NCBI GenBank assembly: GCA_003598015.1
Contig: QZKE01000078.1
Span: 1 to 62,129, forward strand
Reading direction: 5' to 3'
DNA: 62,129 nucleotides
Source of the DNA: Actinomycetota bacterium
GTDB taxonomy: Bacteria; Actinomycetota; Geothermincolia; Geothermincolales; RBG-13-55-18
The notes under the pieces were generated by a model, which was given only the letters and a program-made list of their open reading frames with translations, did not search any database and was not told the DNA's origin. Positions 6,545 to 14,735 of this stretch are shown here, piece by piece. Position 1 is the stretch's first letter; each line of letters begins with the position of its first letter. Both the position numbers and the translations under genes were made by a program.

Positions 6545-8578
6545 ATGAACGGTAAACCGAAGATCGGGGTCTACATCTGCCATTGCGGCACGAACATCGC
6601 CGGCACGGTCAACGTCGAGGAGGTAGTGCAGTTCGCGCAGACCCTTCCGGACGTGGTGGTTGCGAGGAATTACTCCTACATGTGCTCGGACCCGGGGCAG
6701 GCGCTGATCACCGATGACATCGAGAAGATGGGCTTGAACCGCGTGGTGGTGTCGGCCTGTTCGCCACGCATGCACGAACCCACCTTCCGCAAGACGATCC
6801 TGGGTGCGGGTATCAACCCCTACTTCCTGGAGATGGCCAACATCCGGGAACAGTGTTCCTGGGTGCACGAGGACCCCATAGCCGCCACCGAGAAGGCCAA
6901 GCGCGTAGTGGAAGCGGCAGTGGTCAAGGCCCGCCGGCTGGAGGCCCTGGACGTCAAGGAAGTGGACGTGGAGCCGTCCTGCCTGATCATCGGGGCCGGT
7001 ATAGCCGGCATCCAGGCTGCACTGGACATTGCCGACGCGGGGTTCAAGGTCTACCTGGTGGAGAAGAGCCCCACCGTGGGCGGGCACATGGCCCAGTTGG
7101 ACAAGACCTTCCCCACCCTGGACTGCTCGGCCTGTATCCTCACCCCTAAAATGGTGGACGTCGCCAACCATCCCAACATCGAGCTCATGACCTACTCCGA
7201 GGTCGAAGAGATCGGCGGTTATATCGGCAACTTCGACATCAAGGTGCGCAAGAAGACCCGCTACGTGGACATGGATAAGTGCACCGGCTGCGGCGACTGC
7301 GCCGAGGCCTGCCGCATGGCCGGGCGTTTCCCCAACGAGTTCGACGAGGGAATCGGCATGCGCGGCTGCATCTACCTGCCCTTCCCGCAGGCAGTCCCCG
7401 CCAAGTACACCGTCGACAAGGACACCTGCCTCTTCCTCACCAAGGGCAAGTGCGGCGAATCGCCCAAGTGCAAGGATGCCTGCCAGGCCGGAGCCGTCAA
7501 CTTCGACCTCGAGGATGAGATCGTGGAGTTCAAGGTGGGCACGATCATCGTGGCCACCGGCTTCGACATCTTCGACGCGAAGTTGAAGCCGGAGTACGCC
7601 TACGGCGTCTACGACAACGTCCTCACCGCCCTGGAATTCGAGCGCATGGTCAACGCCTCCGGTCCCACCGGTGGTAAGGTCATCATGCTGGAGCGGGGGA
7701 AGAAGAAGAAAAAGAAGGAAAGCGAAGAGGTAGAGCCACCCCGCGCGCCAGATAGCGTGACCTTCATCCAGTGTGTAGGCTCCCGCGACAAGAGCGTGGG
7801 TAACGAGTACTGCTCCCGCGTCTGCTGCATGTACACGGCGAAGCTCGCCCACCTGGTCAGGGACAAGGCTCCTGATGCAGAAGTGACCATCTTTTATATG
7901 GACGTGCGCGCCTTCGGCAAGGGCTTCGAGGAGTTCTACGACCGCGTGCGGCGCGAGGGCGTGAAGTACATCCGCGGCAACCCTTCGGAGATCTACAGGA
8001 AGGGCGACAAGCTCATCGTAAGGGCCGAGGACACCCTGACCTCCACTCCCCTGGAGCACGAGACGGATATGGTGGTCCTTTCCGTAGGCCTGTGCCCCCG
8101 CTCTGACAACCGGGAGATCATCGACCTGCTCAAACTCTCCCAGTCCTCGGACCTCTTCTACATGGAGGCACACCCGAAGCTGCGCCCGGTGGATACTGCC
8201 TCCGACGGCGTTTACCTGGCCGGCGTGTGCCAGGGTCCGAAGGACATCCCCGACGCAGTGGCCCAGGCCAAGGGAGCCGCTTCGGCGGCCATGATCCCCA
8301 TGGCTTCCGGCAGGGTCAAGGTGGAGGCCCAGACCTCGGTGGTGGACGAGGCCACCTGCCGCGGCTGCGGCTTCTGCGTGGAACTCTGCCCGTATACCGC
8401 TATCGAGCTGGTGGAGGTGAACCGCATGGGCTGGCCGGTCAAGGTGGCCAGGGTCAACGAAGCGCTGTGCAAGGGATGCGGCGCCTGCGCCGCTGCCTGC
8501 CTGTCGGGCTCCATCCAGCAGCGTTCCTTTAAGGACTGGCAGCTGCTTCCGCAGATACAGGCCCTGGGGGTGAAATAG
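6545..8578 (+). CDS. hdrA: Heterodisulfide reductase subunit A-like FAD/Fe-S protein
   Basis: A 677-residue HdrA, the flavin subunit in which electron bifurcation takes place in Hdr complexes. The N-terminal domain starts VYICHCGTNIAGTVN. An FAD Rossmann motif, IIGAGIAGIQAALDIADAG, is near residue 145. The HdrA-specific LDCSACILTPKM follows near residue 195. One [4Fe-4S] motif, CTGCGDCAEAC, is near residue 243, and two more at the C-terminus are CRGCGFCVELCP and CKGCGACAAACLSG. A lysine-rich insertion (GKKKKKKESEE, near residue 384) looks like a loop. Neighbours make this an HdrABC-Flx type complex rather than a methanogen Mvh-Hdr. Confidence 0.93.
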   Translation: MNGKPKIGVYICHCGTNIAGTVNVEEVVQFAQTLPDVVVARNYSYMCSDPGQALITDDIEKMGLNRVVVSACSPRMHEPTFRKTILGAGINPYFLEMANIREQCSWVHEDPIAATEKAKRVVEAAVVKARRLEALDVKEVDVEPSCLIIGAGIAGIQAALDIADAGFKVYLVEKSPTVGGHMAQLDKTFPTLDCSACILTPKMVDVANHPNIELMTYSEVEEIGGYIGNFDIKVRKKTRYVDMDKCTGCGDCAEACRMAGRFPNEFDEGIGMRGCIYLPFPQAVPAKYTVDKDTCLFLTKGKCGESPKCKDACQAGAVNFDLEDEIVEFKVGTIIVATGFDIFDAKLKPEYAYGVYDNVLTALEFERMVNASGPTGGKVIMLERGKKKKKKESEEVEPPRAPDSVTFIQCVGSRDKSVGNEYCSRVCCMYTAKLAHLVRDKAPDAEVTIFYMDVRAFGKGFEEFYDRVRREGVKYIRGNPSEIYRKGDKLIVRAEDTLTSTPLEHETDMVVLSVGLCPRSDNREIIDLLKLSQSSDLFYMEAHPKLRPVDTASDGVYLAGVCQGPKDIPDAVAQAKGAASAAMIPMASGRVKVEAQTSVVDEATCRGCGFCVELCPYTAIELVEVNRMGWPVKVARVNEALCKGCGACAAACLSGSIQQRSFKDWQLLPQIQALGVK

Positions 8579-8581
8579 ACC

Positions 8582-9022
8582 ATGGCGGAAAAGAACGAGG
8601 ACTTCGAACCAAACATAGTCGCTTTCCTATGCAACTGGTGCTCCTATGCCGGAGCGGACCTGGCCGGCACCTCGCGTATCCAGTACCCGTCCAACGTGCG
8701 GGTCATCCGGGTGATGTGTTCCGGCAGGGTGAACCCACTCTTCGTGATGAACGCGCTGCAGCAGGGGGCCGACGGGGTGCTCATCTCAGGGTGTCACCCC
8801 GGTGACTGCCACTACATGCAGGGGAACTACTACGCCAGGCGGCGTTTCAATCTCATGCGCAACTTCCTGGAGTACCTGGGCGTTGAGCCCGCACGCGTGC
8901 GTATGAGCTGGGTCTCGGCCTCCGAGGGGGCCAAATGGAAAGAGGTCATCGAGGAGGTTACGAATGGCGTCAAGGAAGTCGGACCCATGGATCAGTTCAA
9001 ACGGAGGCAGTTAAATTGGTAG
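8582..9022 (+). CDS. flxD: MvhD/FlxD-type [2Fe-2S] adaptor subunit (hydrogenase iron-sulfur subunit family)
   Basis: A 146-residue protein of the MvhD family, which passes electrons from an NADH- or H2-oxidising module to HdrA. Conserved cysteine blocks are FLCNWCSYAGADLAG, RVMCSGRVNP and SGCHPGDCHYMQGN. It starts three bases after the hdrA stop, and its end overlaps the next start by seven bases. No hydrogenase subunits are nearby, which favours the Flx (NADH-linked) rather than the Mvh version. The symbol is by analogy to flxABCD. Confidence 0.85.
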   Translation: MAEKNEDFEPNIVAFLCNWCSYAGADLAGTSRIQYPSNVRVIRVMCSGRVNPLFVMNALQQGADGVLISGCHPGDCHYMQGNYYARRRFNLMRNFLEYLGVEPARVRMSWVSASEGAKWKEVIEEVTNGVKEVGPMDQFKRRQLNW

Positions 9023-9999
9023 ACGTAAACAAACTCAGAGAGACAGCCAAAGAGGTGATCTCCAGGGAGGACGTGAGGGAGCTCATCGGGTACCGTCCCG
9101 GCACCTACGGCTTCCGGGCTCGCCCCGCCTTCGTCATGGGTCCTGACGAGGCAGGCGAACTCATCTTCACGCCCGCCTGCGTGAACAACCTCGCCAGCTA
9201 CATCGTCCTGGAGGAGAAGCTCCCTGTAAAAAGGGGAGAGGAGCCGGACCTGCGCAAGGTCGCGGTGATGGTGAAAGGCTGCGACTCCCGTGCCCTGGTG
9301 CAGCAGATGGAGGAAAAGGCCTACGAACGGGATCGCATCCTGGTTCTGGGAATTCCCTGCACGGGGGTTGTGGATATGGCCAAGGTCGAGGCCAGGTTCC
9401 CGAACATCCTCGAACTGGGAGAGATAGCCCTGGAGGGAGACAGGTTCGTGCTCTCCTTCAATGGGACCAAGGAGGAAGTCGCCAAGGAGGAGCTGCTGGC
9501 GGACAAGTGCAAGCGCTGCCGCTATCCCACACCCCTGGTCTACGATGAGCTCCTGGACAGCGAGGTGGAGCGCTTCGCCGACGACGACTACTCCGACGTG
9601 GAGGAGATGGAGAAGCGTGCCGCTGAGGACAAATGGGCCTACTGGGAGGAGAAGTTCTCCCGCTGCATCCGCTGTTACTCCTGCCGCAACGTCTGCCCCA
9701 TGTGCTACTGCGAGGACTGCGTGCTCGACCGCCTGCAGCCCCAGTGGATGCGCCGCAGCGTGGATATCAGCGAGAATACCGCCTACCATATCTCCCGGGC
9801 CTATCACCTGGCGGGACGCTGCATACAGTGTGGCGAGTGCCAGCGGGTATGCCCGGTGGACATCCCGCTCATGGAGCTCAACCGCAAGTTCTACAAGGAC
9901 GTTGAGGAGCTCTACGACTATGAGCCGGGCACCAACGTCGAGAATCCGCCCCTTCTCTCTACCTTCAAGGTAGAAGACCGTGAAGACTTCATAATGTGA
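9016..9999 (+). CDS. flxC: FlxC-like 4Fe-4S dicluster protein (FrhB-related)
   Basis: A 327-residue iron-sulfur protein. The N-terminal part (MVKGCDSRAL, LGIPCTGVVDM, CKRCRYPTP) resembles the coenzyme-F420 hydrogenase/dehydrogenase beta family. The C-terminal half has CIRCYSCRNVCPMCYCEDC and CIQCGECQRVCPVD, enough for several [4Fe-4S] clusters. I chose the TTG at 9016 because GGAGG lies about 8 bases upstream and the protein then begins VDVNKLRE. The frame stays open further upstream inside flxD, but with no family-like sequence. The flxC label rests mainly on gene order; an F420- or formate-linked role is an alternative. Confidence 0.75.
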   Translation: MVDVNKLRETAKEVISREDVRELIGYRPGTYGFRARPAFVMGPDEAGELIFTPACVNNLASYIVLEEKLPVKRGEEPDLRKVAVMVKGCDSRALVQQMEEKAYERDRILVLGIPCTGVVDMAKVEARFPNILELGEIALEGDRFVLSFNGTKEEVAKEELLADKCKRCRYPTPLVYDELLDSEVERFADDDYSDVEEMEKRAAEDKWAYWEEKFSRCIRCYSCRNVCPMCYCEDCVLDRLQPQWMRRSVDISENTAYHISRAYHLAGRCIQCGECQRVCPVDIPLMELNRKFYKDVEELYDYEPGTNVENPPLLSTFKVEDREDFIM

Positions 10000-10011
10000 G
10001 AGGTGGGTGCT

Positions 10012-11031
10012 ATGGCAGTTCAGAAACTCAGCAAAGACAAGGTCGCAGAGGCTCTGGGAGAGCTCTGCAAGTTCCGCCTCATCGCGCCCGCCAAGTCGGA
10101 TGATGTGGTGGTCTTCAAGCGTATCGACGATCCCGCGGAGGCCTATCTGGAATACGGGAACTCCACTATACCTCCCAAGAAGTTCGCCTTCCCCCAGACC
10201 GAGACGCTGTTCCGGTTCATCAAGGGAAGCCCGGAGCTGACGGAGGCGAACGTGGAGGAGGAGGGGACCACTGTCATCTTCGGCCTGCGGCCCTGCGACG
10301 CCAGGGCCATGGCCATCGTGGACAAGCTCTTCGCCTGGGATTACGACGACCCCTACTATCTCAAGCGCAGGGAGCTCACCACCCTGGTGGGCATGGCATG
10401 TATCGAGCCCCCCTCGGTGAACTGCTTCTGCACCTCGCTGGGGGGTAGCCCCTTCGGGACGGAGGGTTTGGATATCCTCCTCACCGACATGGGCGACTAC
10501 TACCTGGTGCAGGCGTTCACGGACAAGGGCAAGAAGCTCGAGAAAACCCTGTCTTCGCAACTCGAGGACGGCTCCGCCGGCGACGAGAAGAAGGCGAAAG
10601 AGATGGCGCTCGCATCGGAGGGAAAGATCCGCCGCTCCATCGACACGGACGGCGTGCCGGAGAAACTGCCGGACTTATGGGATAACGAGCTCTGGCAGAA
10701 GGTCTCGGCCGCATGTCTGGGTTGTGGCATCTGCACCTTCCTCTGCCCCACCTGCCATTGTTTCGACATCCAGGACGAGGTGGAGGAGGGTGAGGGACGG
10801 CGCTGCCGCATGTGGGACTCGTGCATGTTCAGCGAGTACACCGTGCACGCCTCCGGTCACAACCCCCGGCCGACCCGCAAGGAGAGGACGCGAAACCGCG
10901 TCAACCACAAGTACTCCTATTACCCGGGCCGGTTCGACGTCATCGCATGCGTGGGATGCGGCCGCTGCATCAACCTCTGTCCGGTGAACATCGACATCCT
11001 GGATATCCTCGAACAGGTGGTGGATGCATGA
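10012..11031 (+). CDS. flxB: FlxB/AsrA-like 4Fe-4S dicluster protein
   Basis: A 339-residue protein related to anaerobic sulfite reductase subunit A and FlxB. An N-terminal domain with FGLRPCDARAM is followed by two ferredoxin-type motifs near the C-terminus, CLGCGICTFLCPTCHCFD and CVGCGRCINLCPVNID. The ATG at 10012 follows GAGAGGTGGG at a normal distance. Its stop overlaps the next ATG (ATGA). The AsrB-like partner follows immediately, but there is no siroheme subunit (AsrC), so sulfite reduction is unlikely. Confidence 0.82.
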   Translation: MAVQKLSKDKVAEALGELCKFRLIAPAKSDDVVVFKRIDDPAEAYLEYGNSTIPPKKFAFPQTETLFRFIKGSPELTEANVEEEGTTVIFGLRPCDARAMAIVDKLFAWDYDDPYYLKRRELTTLVGMACIEPPSVNCFCTSLGGSPFGTEGLDILLTDMGDYYLVQAFTDKGKKLEKTLSSQLEDGSAGDEKKAKEMALASEGKIRRSIDTDGVPEKLPDLWDNELWQKVSAACLGCGICTFLCPTCHCFDIQDEVEEGEGRRCRMWDSCMFSEYTVHASGHNPRPTRKERTRNRVNHKYSYYPGRFDVIACVGCGRCINLCPVNIDILDILEQVVDA

Positions 11032-11870
11032 TGAAGAACCCATATATTCCCTACGAGGTCAACATACTGGACGCGTGGTACGAGGCGCCGGGAGAACGCT
11101 GCATCAAGACCTTCAAGGTCTCTTTCGCGGACGAGAAGGTATGGGACACCTGGAGCCACCTGCCGGGGCAGTGCGCCATGGTGGGTATACCCGGAGTGGG
11201 GGAGTCGATGTTCTGCATCTCCTCCTCGCCCACGGAGAAGGGCTACCTGCGTTTCAGCATCATGAAGGCGGGCAAGAACACCGCCTCCCTGCACGAGCTG
11301 GAGGCGGGCGACTCCTTCTTCATCCGCGGCCCCCTGGGAAACAACTTCCCCATGGAGGAGTGGAAGGGAAAGAACATCGTAACCATCGGGGGCGGCATCG
11401 GGCAGGCCCCCCTGCGTCCCGTTATACAGTGGGTACGGGACAACCGCGGCGACTATGGCGAGCTCGAGCTCGTCTACGGCGCCCGCACCTCCCAGGACCA
11501 CTGCTTCAAGGCCGAGTTCGAGGAGATAAACCAGGCGGGAGATTGCGCGTGCCATCTCTCCATCGACGTTGAGGAGGAGGAATGGCCGCATTTCGTGGGC
11601 TTCGTCCCGAGCCTGCTCATGGAGGTGGCCCCGAAGCCGGATAACGCTATCGCCGTGACCTGCGGGCCGCCGGTGATGATCAATTTCGTCCTGCAGAACC
11701 TGGAGAAGCTCGGCTTCGCGCCCGAGCAGGTCTACACCACCCTGGAGAACCGCATGAAGTGCGGCATCGGGAAATGCGGCCGCTGCAACGTGGGACATCT
11801 CTATGTCTGCAAGGACGGCCCGGTTTTCTCCTACGCGCAACTCAAGGAGATTCCGGAGGCATTCGCCTGA
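11028..11870 (+). CDS. flxA: FlxA/AsrB-like FAD- and NAD(P)-binding oxidoreductase
   Basis: A 280-residue ferredoxin-NADP-reductase-type protein. There is an FAD-binding barrel with MFCISSSP and RFSIMKAGKNTASLHEL, an NAD-binding site IVTIGGGIGQAPLRP, and a C-terminal [2Fe-2S] motif KCGIGKCGRCNVGHLYVC of the dihydroorotate-dehydrogenase-electron-transfer type. It would be the NADH entry (or exit) point of the complex. It is the last gene of the cluster, translationally coupled to flxB by the ATGA overlap, with a hairpin terminator 22 bases downstream. Confidence 0.85.
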   Translation: MMKNPYIPYEVNILDAWYEAPGERCIKTFKVSFADEKVWDTWSHLPGQCAMVGIPGVGESMFCISSSPTEKGYLRFSIMKAGKNTASLHELEAGDSFFIRGPLGNNFPMEEWKGKNIVTIGGGIGQAPLRPVIQWVRDNRGDYGELELVYGARTSQDHCFKAEFEEINQAGDCACHLSIDVEEEEWPHFVGFVPSLLMEVAPKPDNAIAVTCGPPVMINFVLQNLEKLGFAPEQVYTTLENRMKCGIGKCGRCNVGHLYVCKDGPVFSYAQLKEIPEAFA

Positions 11871-11891
11871 TACTCAACCTGAATCAAGAGA

Positions 11892-11914
11892 GGGGTGGAG
11901 CTGGGCTCCACCCC
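11892..11914 (+). terminator. Terminator hairpin after the Hdr-Flx cluster
   Basis: GGGGTGGAGC, a 3-base loop TGG, then GCTCCACCCC: a perfect 10-bp stem 22 bases after flxA. The U-tract is poor (TTCTACGTT), so it may be Rho-assisted. Confidence 0.7.
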
Positions 11915-12017
11915 TTCTACGTTATCCAAAATTCTCGTTTCGAACTGCCTTTATTAAAGCACAAATAGGTAATATTGTCAAGTATTGATTATTATTGATG
12001 GTTAATGTTATTAAAAT

Positions 12018-12221
12018 ATGGAAGGAAGTGAGCGATTCAACCACCGAGTCCACCAGCAAGGGAGACTCCTGCCCAGGAAAATGCTCAGCAGAACGGCAGA
12101 GGCGACTGCCATGTTCAGAGCTATGGAAGCGACGCAACAGGAAACGTGCCGCGCGTGTGACGACTATCTGGCCGCAAGGCTCGTCGGCGTCCCTTTCCGG
12201 CTCGCGTTGCGGACCGGCTGA
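12018..12221 (+). pseudogene. Decayed N-terminal fragment of a leucine-carboxyl-methyltransferase-like gene
   Basis: A 67-residue reading frame contains LSRTAEATAMFRAMEAT and CDDYLAARLVGVPFRLALR. This is the recognisable N-terminus of the TIGR00027/LCM-type SAM-dependent methyltransferases (pattern SRTAEA...RA.E......DPYA..FL). It then hits a stop, with no continuation of the SAM-binding domain in any frame before the next gene. It sits in an AT-rich patch (11925-12020) that contrasts with the GC-rich surroundings. Confidence 0.45.
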
Positions 12222-12291
12222 TCGCTGAGATCCGCCTGCAAACAGATCGTCAAGCAGGGCATGGAAACCGTGTCATACGTCGGGATCGTGC

Positions 12292-13335
12292 ATGCAGCGA
12301 TCGGCCAGCAAACGAACAATGCTCAACGTCAAAAAGCAGGACCTCTTGGACCATGCGATTGAAAACCTCGTGGGACTTATAGATGGGCGATACGCCCGCA
12401 ACGATGATCTGGACCTGTTCAGCGATGCCGGCCGGGAGGCATTCTGCACGTTGGGGCCGGATTGGCTGTGCACCGCCTACGGGCAGAGGTACCGCCTGCA
12501 GGCGGCTCTCGCGGACGGAAAGGTTTTTAGGGCACTGACAGGTTACATGGTCAGGAGGACCTGCTCAAGCATCTTCTCGAAAAACCAGTTCGTAAATATC
12601 TCCAACCGCGAAACACAATACCTTAACGATATATATTCAGAACTCCTGAGGGCTACATGCGACCTGATGGGAAACCGGAGCATTCCGGAGGATTTCGAGC
12701 TAAGCGCAAACGGGATCATCAGGAGGCACCATTCATTACTGGCACTGTTCCTCACCACCATCTCAGACGCCTCTCTGTTGAGAACCTCGAGCTGGATCCC
12801 AAATATGGAGTATTCCCCGCATAGACAGTTGAGCGTCCTGGGTCTTGAGCCGGATGAGTTGGCCGAACCAGTGCTCGATCTGGGATGCGGCATGCATGAG
12901 CACCTGGTCCGCCACTTGAGGAACAAGGGTATCGAGGCATACGGCATCGACAGGACGGCAGGACGGGCACCCTATCTCCTGGAGGCCGACTGGATGGATG
13001 TCAGCCTCGGAGATGGTGGCTGGGGCACGATCATCGCCCACATGTCTTTCTCCAACCATTTCATTCATCAACACCTCAGGCGCGAAGGCAGCTACATCGA
13101 TTACGCGAGGAAGTACATGGAGATACTCGGAGCGCTGCGCGTCGGCGGCACGTTCGTCTACGCCCCCGGCCTTCCTTTTATCGAACGGCATCTATTCGAT
13201 GCGGCTTATGTTTGCGAAAGGAGGCCGGTCGAAGGATTGCATGCGTTGCCCGAATCCGAACCTGGTGTCCCCGTGGAAATAATGGATATTATCGGTCCAA
13301 ATCTCTATTCCTCCCGCATAACCAGGAAAGCTTGA
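12292..13335 (+). CDS. Class I SAM-dependent methyltransferase-like protein
   Basis: A 347-residue protein. A Rossmann SAM-binding motif, VLDLGCGMHEHLVRHLRNKG followed by AYGIDR, appears near residue 193, and later GALRVGGTFVYAPG is the usual strand-5/6 region of class I methyltransferases. The N-terminal 180 residues have no recognised domain. Starts at 12292 or 12319 (MLNVKKQDLL) are both possible, and neither has a strong ribosome-binding site. The less biased codon use, AT-rich upstream DNA and adjacent methyltransferase debris suggest acquired DNA. The substrate is unknown. Confidence 0.7.
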   Translation: MQRSASKRTMLNVKKQDLLDHAIENLVGLIDGRYARNDDLDLFSDAGREAFCTLGPDWLCTAYGQRYRLQAALADGKVFRALTGYMVRRTCSSIFSKNQFVNISNRETQYLNDIYSELLRATCDLMGNRSIPEDFELSANGIIRRHHSLLALFLTTISDASLLRTSSWIPNMEYSPHRQLSVLGLEPDELAEPVLDLGCGMHEHLVRHLRNKGIEAYGIDRTAGRAPYLLEADWMDVSLGDGGWGTIIAHMSFSNHFIHQHLRREGSYIDYARKYMEILGALRVGGTFVYAPGLPFIERHLFDAAYVCERRPVEGLHALPESEPGVPVEIMDIIGPNLYSSRITRKA

Positions 13336-13586
13336 TATGGGATCAGGGGCCGCAATAGGGAAGGGCCTGTACGATGCACTGCGGCAATCGTCGCAGGACG
13401 CGGTGGCAATCATAAATCATATTGCGGGCTTAAGCTATTTATCGGAAATCATTTTAATTATCAGGACTTTATGGTAAAAAACGGCTAGACCGTTATCGGG
13501 TCAGTATTTCTTCGTTTATTGGTAGGAAGGGCGGGAAGGATAATAACAGGCATACGCGGAAGTTAAGCGCAAAAGGAGGAGCATAG

Positions 13587-14639
13587 GTGGTATTCAGGAT
13601 GCAGACATGGCGGGTTCTCCGCCAGATGTTGCTCGCCATAGTGGTTATCGTGATGGCCGTGCTGATAGTAATCGGCCTGACTTTCTTAGGCCTGGATATC
13701 GCCTACGCGGGGCATGTCTTCAAGGGCGTTTCGGTTGAAGGCGTCTACATCGGCAGCATGAGCCGCGAGGAGGCCATAGAGACGCTTCGCGCCGAGTTGG
13801 ACCTGGCGACACTCAACAGCGACCTGGTGCTGGCCTTCGACGGCCATACCTGGCCGCTTCCACTCTACGAGATAGATGCCTACGTGGATATCGAAGCAAG
13901 CGTGGACAAGGCCATGAAAGCGGGGCGCGACATCCCCTTCTACGAGCGCTGGGCCAACCGTGCCATATTCCGGGGCCTCGATCGCGATATAGACCTGGTA
14001 ATCCACTACGATCGCCAGAAGCTGGAGTCTTTCCTTTCCACCCTGGAGTCGACCATTAACCGCGAACCGGTGAACGCCGAGATAAAGCTGGAGGGTCGCA
14101 AGCTCGTCTACCAGAGGTCGCAGGAGGGCTGGACCCTCGATTCCGAACTGGCCCGCGCCAGCATAATAGCGGCACTGTCCTCCGAGAAACGTGACGCGGA
14201 GCTGCAGATCGAGGTGACGCCTCCCGAGGTATCCGACGAACAGGTGGGAAAGGTGATCACGGTAGACAAGACCAACCATATCCTGACGCTCTACAGTAAC
14301 ATGGAGATAGAAAAACAGTATCCAGTCGCCGTGGGCATGGCGTCCTGGCCAACGCCCAGCGGCACCTTCAAGGTGACCAGTAAGCAGAAGAACCCCGTCT
14401 GGGTAAACCCCGGCACATCATGGGCGACTACCATGCCCCCATACATCCCTGCCGGACCGGGTAATCCCCTGGGAACCCGCGCCATAGGCACCAGCGCATC
14501 CGGGGTTTTCATCCATGGCACCTACAGTTCCTGGTCAATAGGTACATCCGCGTCCCATGGATGCATCCGCATGTATATAAAGGACTCGGAGGACATTTTC
14601 GAGAGGGTCTCAGTGGGGATCCCCGTGCTCATTTTCTAG
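13587..14639 (+). CDS. Membrane-anchored L,D-transpeptidase (YkuD domain)
   Basis: A 350-residue peptidoglycan cross-linking enzyme. One membrane helix (residues 12-38) is followed by a peptidoglycan-binding-type region (about 45-215, with GVYIGSMSREEAIETLR) and a YkuD catalytic domain. The active site is intact: IHGTYSSWSIG (His310) and SASHGCIRMY (Cys326). It forms 3-3 cross-links from the cell surface. The GTG at 13587 was chosen because AAAGGAGGA lies 7 bases upstream. It is the first of three consecutive L,D-transpeptidase-type genes. Confidence 0.92.
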   Translation: MVFRMQTWRVLRQMLLAIVVIVMAVLIVIGLTFLGLDIAYAGHVFKGVSVEGVYIGSMSREEAIETLRAELDLATLNSDLVLAFDGHTWPLPLYEIDAYVDIEASVDKAMKAGRDIPFYERWANRAIFRGLDRDIDLVIHYDRQKLESFLSTLESTINREPVNAEIKLEGRKLVYQRSQEGWTLDSELARASIIAALSSEKRDAELQIEVTPPEVSDEQVGKVITVDKTNHILTLYSNMEIEKQYPVAVGMASWPTPSGTFKVTSKQKNPVWVNPGTSWATTMPPYIPAGPGNPLGTRAIGTSASGVFIHGTYSSWSIGTSASHGCIRMYIKDSEDIFERVSVGIPVLIF

Positions 14640-14735
14640 AGGTGGGATAAGGACTCCGGCTGGTCGGGATACGGCTCGAGCGGGTACCGGGCACCGGGGT
14701 TCAGCTGCAGGATTTCAATCTTTGGCGGGGTTGCT

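Noticed and set aside
6458..8173. A 571-codon minus-strand frame opposite hdrA
   Set aside because: Antisense shadow of hdrA with no ribosome-binding site or domain pattern.
6545..9022. Methanogen-type Mvh hydrogenase-Hdr complex
   Set aside because: HdrA and MvhD homologues are adjacent, but there are no MvhA/MvhG hydrogenase subunits; an NADH-linked FlxA is present instead.
8992..10560. A 522-codon minus-strand frame opposite the flxC/flxB genes
   Set aside because: Antisense shadow; cysteine motifs of the Fe-S proteins are clearly in the plus strand.
9016..11870. Anaerobic sulfite reductase operon (asrABC)
   Set aside because: AsrA- and AsrB-like proteins are present, but no siroheme AsrC follows, and the context is HdrA/FlxD, so the Flx assignment is better.
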